Below are positions 50,939 to 58,844 of a stretch of 64,000 nucleotides of DNA, piece by piece. This DNA is from Paraburkholderia monticola. Its GTDB lineage: Bacteria > Pseudomonadota > Gammaproteobacteria > Burkholderiales > Burkholderiaceae. Made by a program: the position numbers and the translations under genes. The stretch lies in the NCBI RefSeq assembly GCF_001580545.1, contig NZ_LRBG01000036.1, positions 140,599 to 204,598 on the forward strand, written 5' to 3'. How positions within the stretch are numbered: position 1 is the first letter of the stretch; every line of letters starts with the position of its first letter. The notes beneath the pieces are model-generated. The model searched no databases. It was not told where the DNA came from and saw only the letters and a program-made list of their open reading frames with translations.

Positions 50939-52782
50939 TGGCTGAGCGGGACATGATCGAAGTGAAGGGCCTGAGAGTCGTCGCGGGTGCGGCGCCGGGG
51001 CCGGTGACGGAGATCGTCAAGGGTGTCGATTTTGCGGTGAAGAAGGGCGAAGTGCTCGCGCTGATCGGCGAGTCCGGTTCGGGCAAGACCACCATCGCGC
51101 TGTCGCTGCTCGGCTATGCGCGTTCGGGCTGCACGATCAGCGGCGGCTCGGTGCGCATCGGCGAGCTCGACGTGTTGTCGCTCGATGCGAAGGGGCGCCG
51201 CGCGCTGCGGGCTCGCACCGTCGCGTATGTCGCACAGAGCGCGGCGGCTGGTTTCAACCCGGCGCGCACGATCATGGATCAGGTCACTGAGCCAGCGCTG
51301 CTGCATCACCTGATGACGAAAGACGCCGCGCGCGCCAAAGCGATCGGACTGTTCCGCTCGCTCGCGCTGCCCGCGCCGGAAACGATCGGCGAGCGTTATC
51401 CGCACCAGGTGTCGGGCGGCCAGTTGCAGCGTCTGATGGCGGCGATGGCGTTGATCACTGATCCGGCCGTCGTGGTGTTCGACGAGCCGACCACCGCGCT
51501 CGACGTGACCACCCAGATCGAAGTGCTCGCGGCCTTCAAGAAGGTGGTGCGCGAACTGGGCACCACGGCCGTGTACGTGTCGCACGATCTGGCCGTGGTC
51601 GCGCAGATGGCGGACCGCATCGTCGTGTTGAACGGCGGCGCGGTGAAGGAAAACGGTGCGGTCGCGCAGGTGCTCGACGCGCCGGTGGATGCCTACACGC
51701 GCCAGTTGCTGGCGGCGACTCGCCGCCCTGAAGCCGCGTTGACGTTGCCGCAAGAGTTCGGCGAACACGTGCCGCCGCTGCTCGAGATTCGCGGACTGTC
51801 AGCGGGTTATGGCCGCATCGACAAACAGGGTGCTCCCGCCGTGCGCGTGCTCGACGACGTCAGCCTGTCCATCCCGCGCGGCAGCACGCTCGGCGTGATC
51901 GGTGAATCGGGCTCCGGCAAGACGACGCTTGCGCGCGTGGTGGCCGGCCTCGTCGACCGGGCGGGCGGCGAGGTGCTGTTCAACGGCGAGCCGCTGCCCG
52001 CGCAAATCTCGCACCGCACCCCGGAGCAGTATCGACAGATCCAGATCGTGTTCCAGAACGCCGACACGGCGCTCAATCCAAGTCGTTCGATCGCCGATAT
52101 CCTCGGACGGCCGCTCGCGTTCTATCACCATCTGCGCGGTTCGGCCGCGAAGAAACGCATGCTGGAACTGCTCGATCTGGTGAAGCTGCCGGCCTCCATC
52201 GCCACGCGCACGCCGGCTGGATTGTCAGGCGGCCAGAAGCAGCGCGTGAATCTGGCGCGTGCGCTCGCCGCCGATCCCGCCTTGATTCTGTGCGACGAAG
52301 TGACCTCGGCGCTCGACACGGTGGTGGGCGCCGCGATCCTCGATCTGCTCGCCGAGTTGAGGCGTGAACTGGGCGTCTCGTACATGTTCATCAGCCACGA
52401 CATCTCCACCGTGCGTGCGATCTGCGACGAAGTGATCGTGCTGTATGCGGGGCATCGCGTGGAAGCGGGGCAGCGCGATGTGCTCGCGGCGCCGCCGTAT
52501 CACCCGTACACCGGCTTGCTGGTCGATTCCGTGCCGGCGTTGAAGCCCGGCTGGCTCGACGCGCGCCGTGGCATGGTCGCGACCGCTTTGCCGGCGATGG
52601 GCGAGAGCGCGGACGTCGCCGAACTGTGCTCGTTTCGCGCGCGCTGTCCGGTACGCATCGACGGCAAGTGCAACATGACGCCACCGTCGCTGAAGAAGCT
52701 GCCTTCGGGCGCGGAGATTCTGTGCCACCATCCGGCCGCCGAACTGAACCGTTTGCAGACCGTGGAGGCGACGCCGGTATGA
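50938..52782 (+). CDS. Fused two-domain ABC ATPase (DppD-DppF type)
   Basis: 614 residues with two complete nucleotide-binding domains. Domain 1: Walker A GESGSGKTTIALSLLGY (about 43-59), signature VSGGQLQRLMAAM (about 156), Walker B VVVFDEPTTALDVTT. Domain 2 from about residue 285: Walker A GESGSGKTTLARVVAGL (about 321), signature LSGGQKQRVNLARAL (about 427), Walker B ALILCDEVTSALDTV. The oligopeptide C-terminal domain with Cys residues (ELCSFRARCPVRIDGKCNMTPP) closes it. Fusion of the two ATPase genes is common in this transporter class. ATG chosen over the GTG three bases upstream because of GGAGG spacing. Confidence 0.95.
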   Translation: MAERDMIEVKGLRVVAGAAPGPVTEIVKGVDFAVKKGEVLALIGESGSGKTTIALSLLGYARSGCTISGGSVRIGELDVLSLDAKGRRALRARTVAYVAQSAAAGFNPARTIMDQVTEPALLHHLMTKDAARAKAIGLFRSLALPAPETIGERYPHQVSGGQLQRLMAAMALITDPAVVVFDEPTTALDVTTQIEVLAAFKKVVRELGTTAVYVSHDLAVVAQMADRIVVLNGGAVKENGAVAQVLDAPVDAYTRQLLAATRRPEAALTLPQEFGEHVPPLLEIRGLSAGYGRIDKQGAPAVRVLDDVSLSIPRGSTLGVIGESGSGKTTLARVVAGLVDRAGGEVLFNGEPLPAQISHRTPEQYRQIQIVFQNADTALNPSRSIADILGRPLAFYHHLRGSAAKKRMLELLDLVKLPASIATRTPAGLSGGQKQRVNLARALAADPALILCDEVTSALDTVVGAAILDLLAELRRELGVSYMFISHDISTVRAICDEVIVLYAGHRVEAGQRDVLAAPPYHPYTGLLVDSVPALKPGWLDARRGMVATALPAMGESADVAELCSFRARCPVRIDGKCNMTPPSLKKLPSGAEILCHHPAAELNRLQTVEATPV

Positions 52783-53093
52783 GCGGACGATTTGTGCGCG
52801 TCGCGGAAACGGGCCGCAAGACCTTTCCGATTACCGTCGACGGCGTCGAGTGCGAGGCGGCCGAAGGCGACACGCTGATGGTCGCGTTGCTGACCGGCAC
52901 GGGTACGTTGCGCGACTCCGAGTTCGGCGACGGCCGGCGTGCCGGTTTCTGTCTGATGGGCGCCTGCCAGGACTGCTGGGTATGGACCGCGCAAGGCGAA
53001 CGCGTGCGCGCCTGCAGCACGCCGGCGGTGCCGGGTATGTCGATCGTCACGAAGCTGGCCGAAGCCGCGGAGGGTGTATGGCCGCGCGCGTAG
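52779..53093 (+). CDS. [2Fe-2S] subunit of a three-subunit flavin dehydrogenase
   Basis: 104 residues with a Fer2_4 fold: FPITVDGVECEAAEGDTLMVALL and the cluster ligands CLMGACQDC plus a later Cys (RACSTPAVPG). Such small proteins are the gamma subunits of HcnABC/D-hydroxyproline dehydrogenase-type and sarcosine oxidase-like complexes. They pass electrons between the two flavoproteins encoded next. Starts with an ATGA overlap on the ATPase gene; the next start overlaps it by 16 bases. Confidence 0.9.
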   Translation: MSGRFVRVAETGRKTFPITVDGVECEAAEGDTLMVALLTGTGTLRDSEFGDGRRAGFCLMGACQDCWVWTAQGERVRACSTPAVPGMSIVTKLAEAAEGVWPRA

Positions 53094-54472
53094 TGGTGAT
53101 CGGGGCTGGGCCGGCGGGCGTGCGCGCCGCGCAGGCGCTCGTCGAAGCGGGGCTGCGGCCTGTCGTGGTCGACGAAGGGCGGCGCGACGGCGGGCAGATT
53201 TACCGGCGGCAGCCGGAAGGGTTTTCGCGCAGCTACGAGACCCTGTACGGCACCGAGGCTGAGCGCGCCGCATCGGTGCATCAGAGCTTCGATGCGTTGA
53301 AGAGCCGGATCGACTATCTGCCGGAAACGCTGGTCTGGAATATTTCGCCGAACATGGCGCATCTCGTGACCGGCACGCGGTATCACACGCTTGCGTTCGA
53401 CGCGCTGATCGTGTGCAGTGGCGCGACGGACCGACTGATGCCGGTCAAGGGCTGGCACCACGCGGGCACTTACAGCCTCGGTGGTGCGCAGGTCGCGCTG
53501 AAATCGCAGGGCTGCGCGATCGGTTCGCGCATCGTGATGATGGGCAGCGGGCCGCTTCTGTATCTCGTGGCCGCGCAGTACGTGAAAGCGGGCGCGCAGG
53601 TTGCGGCGGTGCTCGACACCTCGACGCTCATGCAGCGCGTGGTCGCGTTCCCGCGCCTGCTGGCGATTCCGGCCGCGCTCCGCAAAGGCATCGCGTTGAC
53701 GCGCGTGCTGGCCGGCGCGAGCGTGCCGGTTCATCGCGGCGTGCAGCCGCTCGAAATCAAGGGCACGGCGCACGACGGCGTGAGCTCGGTCGAGCTCGCG
53801 CTGGCGAGCGGCAAGCGCCTCGAACTGACCTGCGACGCGGTCGCGCTCGGCTACCACCTGCGGCCCGAGACGCAACTCGCGGATCTCGCGGGCTGTCGCT
53901 TCCTGTTCGACGAGGACACGCAACAGTGGCTTCCCCAGATCGACGCCGACGGCCGCAGCAGCATCAAAGGCGTCTATCTGGCGGGCGACGGTGCGCGCGT
54001 GCGCGGCGCCGACGCGGCGGAACGCGCCGGCCGGCTCGCAGCGCTGGCGGCTTTGCAGGATCAGGGCATGGCGGTCGAGGGAGTGGAGCAACTGCGCGCC
54101 GAACTCGCGCGCTTCACGCGTTTTGCCGCAGGCTTGCGGCAGGCCTTTCCGTGGCCGGCGCAGTTCGCGGCGTCGCTGCCTGACGAGACGATCGTTTGTC
54201 GTTGCGAGGCGATCACGGCGGGTGAATTGCGCCGCGTGGTGCGGGCGACCGGCGCTAAAGAGGCAAATCGCGCGAAGGCATTTTCTCGCGTCGGCATGGG
54301 CCGCTGCCAGGGACGCTATTGTGGCCACGCGGGCTCAGAAATCATCGCGGCGGCGGCGAGCGTGCCGCTGTCGTCGGTGGGACGGCTGCGTGGCCAGGCG
54401 CCGGTCAAACCGCTACCCGTGGCGCTGACGGAAGAAGTGAGCGAGCAGCCGGGCGACGAGGTGATCGAATGA
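53078..54472 (+). CDS. FAD/NAD(P)-binding subunit (HcnB/OoxA/SoxA-like)
   Basis: 464 residues. FAD motif VVVIGAGPAGVRAAQALVEAGLRPVVVDE with GGQIYRR (about 5-45), second Rossmann region MMGSGPLLYLVAAQYVKAGAQVAAVLD (about 155), LAGDGARVRGADAAERAGRLAA (about 305). At the C-terminus is a BFD-like Cys cluster, ETIVCRCEAITAGEL with GMGRCQGRYCG (about 370-415). This matches the alpha subunit of hydrogen cyanide synthase/D-hydroxyproline dehydrogenase or octopine oxidase complexes. Overlaps the neighbouring genes, so the three subunits are coupled. Confidence 0.92.
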   Translation: MAARVVVIGAGPAGVRAAQALVEAGLRPVVVDEGRRDGGQIYRRQPEGFSRSYETLYGTEAERAASVHQSFDALKSRIDYLPETLVWNISPNMAHLVTGTRYHTLAFDALIVCSGATDRLMPVKGWHHAGTYSLGGAQVALKSQGCAIGSRIVMMGSGPLLYLVAAQYVKAGAQVAAVLDTSTLMQRVVAFPRLLAIPAALRKGIALTRVLAGASVPVHRGVQPLEIKGTAHDGVSSVELALASGKRLELTCDAVALGYHLRPETQLADLAGCRFLFDEDTQQWLPQIDADGRSSIKGVYLAGDGARVRGADAAERAGRLAALAALQDQGMAVEGVEQLRAELARFTRFAAGLRQAFPWPAQFAASLPDETIVCRCEAITAGELRRVVRATGAKEANRAKAFSRVGMGRCQGRYCGHAGSEIIAAAASVPLSSVGRLRGQAPVKPLPVALTEEVSEQPGDEVIE

Positions 54473-55638
54473 GCGCGACGACCCGCAACGAGGCCGATGT
54501 GATCGTGATCGGCGGCGGCATCATGGGAACGACGACCGCGTTCTTTCTGCGCCAGCGCAATCGCTCGGTGATTCTGCTCGAACGCGGACTGACCGGACAG
54601 CAGGCGAGCGGCGTGAACTTCGGCGGCATTCGCCGGCAAGGCCGCGCGCTGCCGCAACTGGCGATGGCCAACCGCGCGCTGCGCACGTGGCAACGTTCGG
54701 CGGAACTGCTCGGCGAAGATATCGAGTTCCTGCCGTCTGGCCATACGCGCGTGTGCTACCACCAGCAGGACGTAGAGAATTTCGACCAATACGCGATCGA
54801 CGCGCGCGCCTACGGGCTCGAACTCGAAGTGCTGCACGGCGAGGCCATGTTCAGGCGCTTTCCGTTTCTCTGCCGTGAGGTGCTGGCGGCCTCGATCTCG
54901 CCGCTCGATGGCCACGCCAACCCGCGCCTCGCCGCACCTGCGTTTGGCCGCGCAGCGGCGCGGCTCGGCGCGCAGGTGATCGAAGAGACGGAGATCGTTC
55001 GTGTCGAAAAGGACGCGGGACGGTTTCGCGTGGAAAGCGCTCGCGGCGATGTTTACTGGGCGGCTCAACTTGTGATCTGCGCGGGCGCATGGGCGAGCCG
55101 GCTGACCGAACAGTTCGGCGAAACGGCGCCGCTTACCGCACGCGGCCCGCAAATGTGTGTGACCGAACCGGTGCCCTACGTGTTCAAGTCGTCGATGGGC
55201 GTGTTCACGTCGGTGAAGGACGAGAGCATTTACTTTCGGCAGATTCCGCGCGGCAACATTATCGTCGGCGGGGGACCGCCCGGTCCCGCCGATGCAGCGA
55301 CGAGCCGCGCCTCGGTATTGCCCATCAATACCGTGCGGCAACTCGCGCAGATGCGACGGCTCGTGCCAGCGTTGGCGCCATTGCATGTCATTCGCGTGTG
55401 GAGCGGCGTGGAAAGCTATCTGCCAGACAGCGAGCCGGTCATCGGCCCGAGCAGCCAGGTCGACGGTTTGTTCTACGCGTTCGGCTTCAGTGGTTCGGGT
55501 TTTCAGATCGGTCCGGGCGTTGGCGAGACGCTGGCGGAACTCGTCGACACGGGCAGCACGGCGATTTCTCTCGACGCGTTCTCCATCCGGCGTTTCGCGA
55601 AACAGCAGGCGGTCCGCTCGACCATCGTGACGTCATGA
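54469..55638 (+). CDS. DAO-family oxidase subunit (HcnC/OoxB-like)
   Basis: 389 residues. FAD motif VIVIGGGIMGTTTAFFLRQRNRSVILLERGLTGQQASGVNFGGIRRQGRALPQL (about 11-65), QIPRGNIIVGGGPPG in the middle and VEVARVWSGVESY-type end (here VIRVWSGVESYLPDSEPVIGP) with GFSGSGFQIGPGVGETLAEL. It is the substrate-oxidising beta subunit of the complex; likely substrates are a secondary amine, imino acid or D-amino acid. Overlaps both neighbours by ATGA. Confidence 0.92.
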   Translation: MSATTRNEADVIVIGGGIMGTTTAFFLRQRNRSVILLERGLTGQQASGVNFGGIRRQGRALPQLAMANRALRTWQRSAELLGEDIEFLPSGHTRVCYHQQDVENFDQYAIDARAYGLELEVLHGEAMFRRFPFLCREVLAASISPLDGHANPRLAAPAFGRAAARLGAQVIEETEIVRVEKDAGRFRVESARGDVYWAAQLVICAGAWASRLTEQFGETAPLTARGPQMCVTEPVPYVFKSSMGVFTSVKDESIYFRQIPRGNIIVGGGPPGPADAATSRASVLPINTVRQLAQMRRLVPALAPLHVIRVWSGVESYLPDSEPVIGPSSQVDGLFYAFGFSGSGFQIGPGVGETLAELVDTGSTAISLDAFSIRRFAKQQAVRSTIVTS

Positions 55639-56012
55639 AACAGTCTCTCAGCCTCAGTGCCGCCCGCGCCTTCATCGAAGCTCACTTCGACGAACCAGTG
55701 ACGCTCGCCCAACTTGCCGCGCTGTCCGCGCTCAGCGTGTCGCGTTTTGCCACGGTGTTCCGGCAGCAATACGGATCGTCGCCGTATCGCTATCTGTGCC
55801 GGTTGCGTATCCAGCGCGCGCAGACGCTGTTGCTCGAAGGAGTGCCGGGATCGGTGGTCGCGACGGAGGTCGGTTTCTTCGATCAGAGTCATTTCGGCCG
55901 CCATTTCAAGCGTTGCTGTGGGATGACGCCCAGTACGTTCATGAAACGCGCGGCGGCAAATGCCAGCCATGCGGGTGACGGCGGTACTGCTACGCATACG
56001 CGGCTTCGCTGA
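55635..56012 (+). CDS. Short AraC-type DNA-binding protein
   Basis: 125 residues: only the two helix-turn-helices of AraC, EAHFDEPVTLAQLAALSALSVSRFATVFRQQYGSSPYRYLCRLRIQRAQTLL (about 15-67) and GSVVATEVGFFDQSHFGRHFKRCCGMTPSTF (about 73-103). There is no ligand-binding domain. Overlap with the preceding oxidase gene (ATGA) puts it in the operon. It may be an autoregulator of this cluster, with its effector sensed elsewhere, or a truncated full-length AraC protein. Confidence 0.88.
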   Translation: MKQSLSLSAARAFIEAHFDEPVTLAQLAALSALSVSRFATVFRQQYGSSPYRYLCRLRIQRAQTLLLEGVPGSVVATEVGFFDQSHFGRHFKRCCGMTPSTFMKRAAANASHAGDGGTATHTRLR

Positions 56013-56920
56013 CACCCGGAACAGAACGGCTGCCTAGGGGTTGTGGTGCGAACTCAGTAGGCGGGCGAAAAATCGCTCTTTTTTCGGGACCATCAACGAG
56101 CCGAAAGAGACACCCGGGAATGTTGGGGTCATGGAGGAGTTCGCGCGCGATGTCAGCCGTGTGCTTGCGCTCGATGTTCGCGATCCTCGAAAGGACGATG
56201 ACAGCGATCTGCACGGGGCCGGAGCGGCAGGGTAGTTCGCGCGGGTGTCGTCCTCTGCACCCGCTCCATGGATTTTTTGCGCAATGCCTTGTCATGGAGT
56301 TTTGTTCCGTCGAGGATCCGCGCTGCAGGGAATTGTCCAGCGCCGCCTAGCGTGGTCGCACGCATACGCCGCCGGAACCTCTGCATCCCGATGAAAACCA
56401 GCGTCGAATCGCTTCCAGACTAAAGTCGACGGTCAATCCTGAACAGTAACCCCTGCAATTGCCGGTAGTCATCGTTGCGGTCTGCGTCTCGTGCTGCGCG
56501 GAAGATGGCGCCGCGGCGTGGCAATCGCTGCTGCTCCGGAAATAAGCCTCCCGCGAGTTGACCGATTCCCTGCGGCCAATTAGGGGCCGACTTGAGACGT
56601 TCGTTAACGCACCGCGTAGGAGCGCTTCGGGTCGTGAAGACTCGTTCGCCGTTCCCGGAAGCCGACGTTCGACAGCATCTCATCGCGAACGACAGCAAAG
56701 CGCTGCGGCCGTACGGTGGCTGGACGCTGAGCGTCGGCTATGGCCGAGTCGAACACATAGGCAGTCGGGTAGGTTTCCGGGCCGGAGCGGCCGCTAAGAT
56801 GGTTGTCCTTTCGCGGCGACGCCGGCACATGTCCGTTGGTTTTGCCCTAGGAGCGCCGCGGTGCAGAGTGGCCGCACAAACCGGGGTGTAGCTCGTTTCG
56901 CGCGGCCAGAACCCGCTGCG
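56013..56920. other. Long non-coding stretch in accessory patch
   Basis: About 900 bases with no acceptable gene. Several frames are open, but their Arg/Ser/Pro-rich sequences lack starts and domains. A minus-strand frame at 56000-56290 contains a more protein-like stretch (IAVIVLSRIANIERKHTADIA, RELLHDPNIPGCLFRLVDG) that might be a remnant of a deleted gene. The region separates the catabolic operon from the recombinase gene. Confidence 0.4.
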
Positions 56921-57535
56921 CTAGATTTCGGTCTGCTCCGAAATCTCAAGCGCGTCGTCGACTTCGATGCCCAGGTATCTGATTGTGCTTTCAATTTTGC
57001 TATGGCCGAGTAGCAACTGCACCGCCCTGAGATTCTTTGTGCGTTTGTAAATCAGGGTTGCCTTCGTGCGGCGCATCGAATGCGTGCCATACGCTGTCGG
57101 ATCAAGCCCGGCGGCATCCGCCCATCGACGAATCATCCGGGCATATTGCCGGGTTGAAAGATGCGGGGACGCCAACAGCCGACTTGGGAAGAGGTACTGC
57201 TCCGACCTCAGAGCAGCCTTTCCAAGCCACGCGCCGACCGCCTTCCGGGTCGACTCGGTCAGTTCAAACTGGACAGGGCGTTGTGTCTTTCGCTGAATGA
57301 CTTGCGCCCTCGCCAGGACCTGATTGCCATGCGTGACATCGCGGACTCGCAGACTGACAAGATCACAACCACGCAGTTTGCTGTCAATTGCAAGGTTGAA
57401 CAGGGCGAGATCGCGGACAGCATGAGCATTCTGAAGGTAGATCCGGATCGCCCAGACGTCTTTCGGCCTCAGCGGTGGCTTCTGGCCGACCAGCTTGCCT
57501 TTGTTCAATGCCTCACGGGGTTGTCCGGTTTTCAT
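56921..57535 (-). CDS. Tyrosine recombinase, short FimB/FimE-like
   Basis: 204 residues. Only the catalytic domain is present: first Arg in LAIDSKLRGCDLVSLRVRDV (about 55), YGTHSMRRTKATLIYKRTKNLRAVQLLLGHSKIESTIRYLGIEVDDAL giving His-x2-Arg, the second His (GHS) and the nucleophile Tyr in TIRYLG (about 187). An N-terminal core-binding domain is absent, as in FimB/FimE invertases of about 200 residues. GGGAG is six bases before the ATG. It may move or invert a nearby segment, or be a remnant of an element. Confidence 0.88.
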   Translation of the reverse strand: MKTGQPREALNKGKLVGQKPPLRPKDVWAIRIYLQNAHAVRDLALFNLAIDSKLRGCDLVSLRVRDVTHGNQVLARAQVIQRKTQRPVQFELTESTRKAVGAWLGKAALRSEQYLFPSRLLASPHLSTRQYARMIRRWADAAGLDPTAYGTHSMRRTKATLIYKRTKNLRAVQLLLGHSKIESTIRYLGIEVDDALEISEQTEI

Positions 57536-57969
57536 GACAGACTCCCACAGGGATGATGAGAGTTTTGTTGTGTTACCCGTCCTCGACGACCGCTTTGGGC
57601 GGATTTGATCGAGGTTCGCACCCGGCCCGACCAGGTGTTGCCTTTCAGCGATCTAACGAAGCCTTCACCCGGGCGGCTGGTCTGCATGAGAATGTTGCCC
57701 GAAGGCCTACAGGTAATCTTCGGCCATTGCCGTCGTTCGAGTCTCCGTCATGGTCAGGCGGCTGACCGCCGCTTTCCGGCCGTTCGCACGTCGCCGGTCC
57801 CGAATGACCGGTCACGCCCGCCGCCGATGTGTACTCGCGACCCAAGCCAGCCAGATAGCATGCGATCAACTCTGTCCGACTTAGGGCAAAAAGCGGACGC
57901 CCGTTTCCGGGAATGTCCGCGGGCATTTTACAGACCGGTAGCGCTGCGCGTTTCGCAGTGCGAGGGCCT
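57536..57969. other. Non-coding stretch with possible dispersed repeat
   Basis: About 430 bases upstream of the recombinase and downstream of the lipoprotein gene. No gene. Words such as GCGGACGCCCG are shared with the 29.7-30.1 kb gap. It may be a copy of a dispersed Burkholderiales intergenic element, not delimited here. Confidence 0.35.
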
Positions 57970-58617
57970 TTAATGATCGTTTGACGAGTGCAGTCGCTTA
58001 TAGCGATAGACCGTTTTATCCGTGCCGGCACCCATGGGAAGCCACAATAGCGCCATGTGATAGCTCATATGAGTCCACGTGGTAAGCAGAATGTCGCCGT
58101 TGCTATCTAGCCTGACTGAACGGCCAGAAAAGGAATAGTTCGGACCCAATTCGGATCGTGACGATTGCTCAGGAGCGATCCAACCAATAGCTCCTGCTTC
58201 GCACGATACCTTGACCAGATTGTTGAATCGGGTTGTCATGTTCCCTAGCTGGGACGTGCCGTAGTAAGTCGTAATCGTGTAGTTGCCGTCAACATTTTTC
58301 TGGAAGACAGTTGTATCTGGCGCAATTCGACGACCGTTCGCATCCCTCCTATAGCCCGCGCGCATCGCTTCTGCGGCTTCTATATTCTCCGCGTGGAATA
58401 TTTCGTCGGCTAGAGGTAATACGCTGGGTCCGTAGCCTTCGACGATTTGACGCACCCTGCCTTCGTAAACGCCACTCACGTCGGGGCATTCGGGTGATAG
58501 AACGGCTTTCGAATTGTCGTCAGCGTAGTCACGTGGTTCCGGTGCAGATGCACACCCGCAACACATTGCACACAAGAGAACGGATGCAATCGTCAGAGAC
58601 ATTGAACGAAACGTCAT
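57970..58617 (-). CDS. Hypothetical lipoprotein
   Basis: 215 residues from the Met that yields a lipoprotein signal (SLTIASVLLCAMCCGCASAP); upstream in-frame Mets would put the signal 50 residues inside. The ribosome site is poorly spaced, so the start is uncertain. The mature part (SPECPDVSGVYEGRVRQIVEGYG, then YRRDANGRRIAPDTTVF and GNYTITTYYGTSQLGNMTTRFNNLVKVSCEAGAIGWIAPE) ends MALLWLPMGAGTDKTVYRYKRL. No domain recognised. Base composition is less GC-rich than the neighbours, which suits recent transfer. Confidence 0.7.
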   Translation of the reverse strand: MTFRSMSLTIASVLLCAMCCGCASAPEPRDYADDNSKAVLSPECPDVSGVYEGRVRQIVEGYGPSVLPLADEIFHAENIEAAEAMRAGYRRDANGRRIAPDTTVFQKNVDGNYTITTYYGTSQLGNMTTRFNNLVKVSCEAGAIGWIAPEQSSRSELGPNYSFSGRSVRLDSNGDILLTTWTHMSYHMALLWLPMGAGTDKTVYRYKRLHSSNDH

Positions 58618-58844
58618 GCCTCCGGCGCGCCCCGGCGTTTCTCGCATGGCCTCCGCTGCGACCCGGGCGCGATCGGCATTGCGTTGCCTTGAAAACAGAT
58701 AGCCCTTCGTTTGCTCGAACGTCATGCACTCCCCGCCGTATGATTCGATCATCCGCGCATTTTAAACGGCAAGCCTCCACCATCGGCCGAACTAGAACTG
58801 AGAGCAGACGATCGCTCATTAAAGGCGAGTGACCGCAGTTGGCC

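Noticed and set aside
52391..54328. 645-codon open frame on the minus strand over the flavin dehydrogenase genes
   Set aside because: Antisense shadow in GC-rich DNA; the plus strand carries unmistakable ferredoxin and FAD motifs with overlapping starts.
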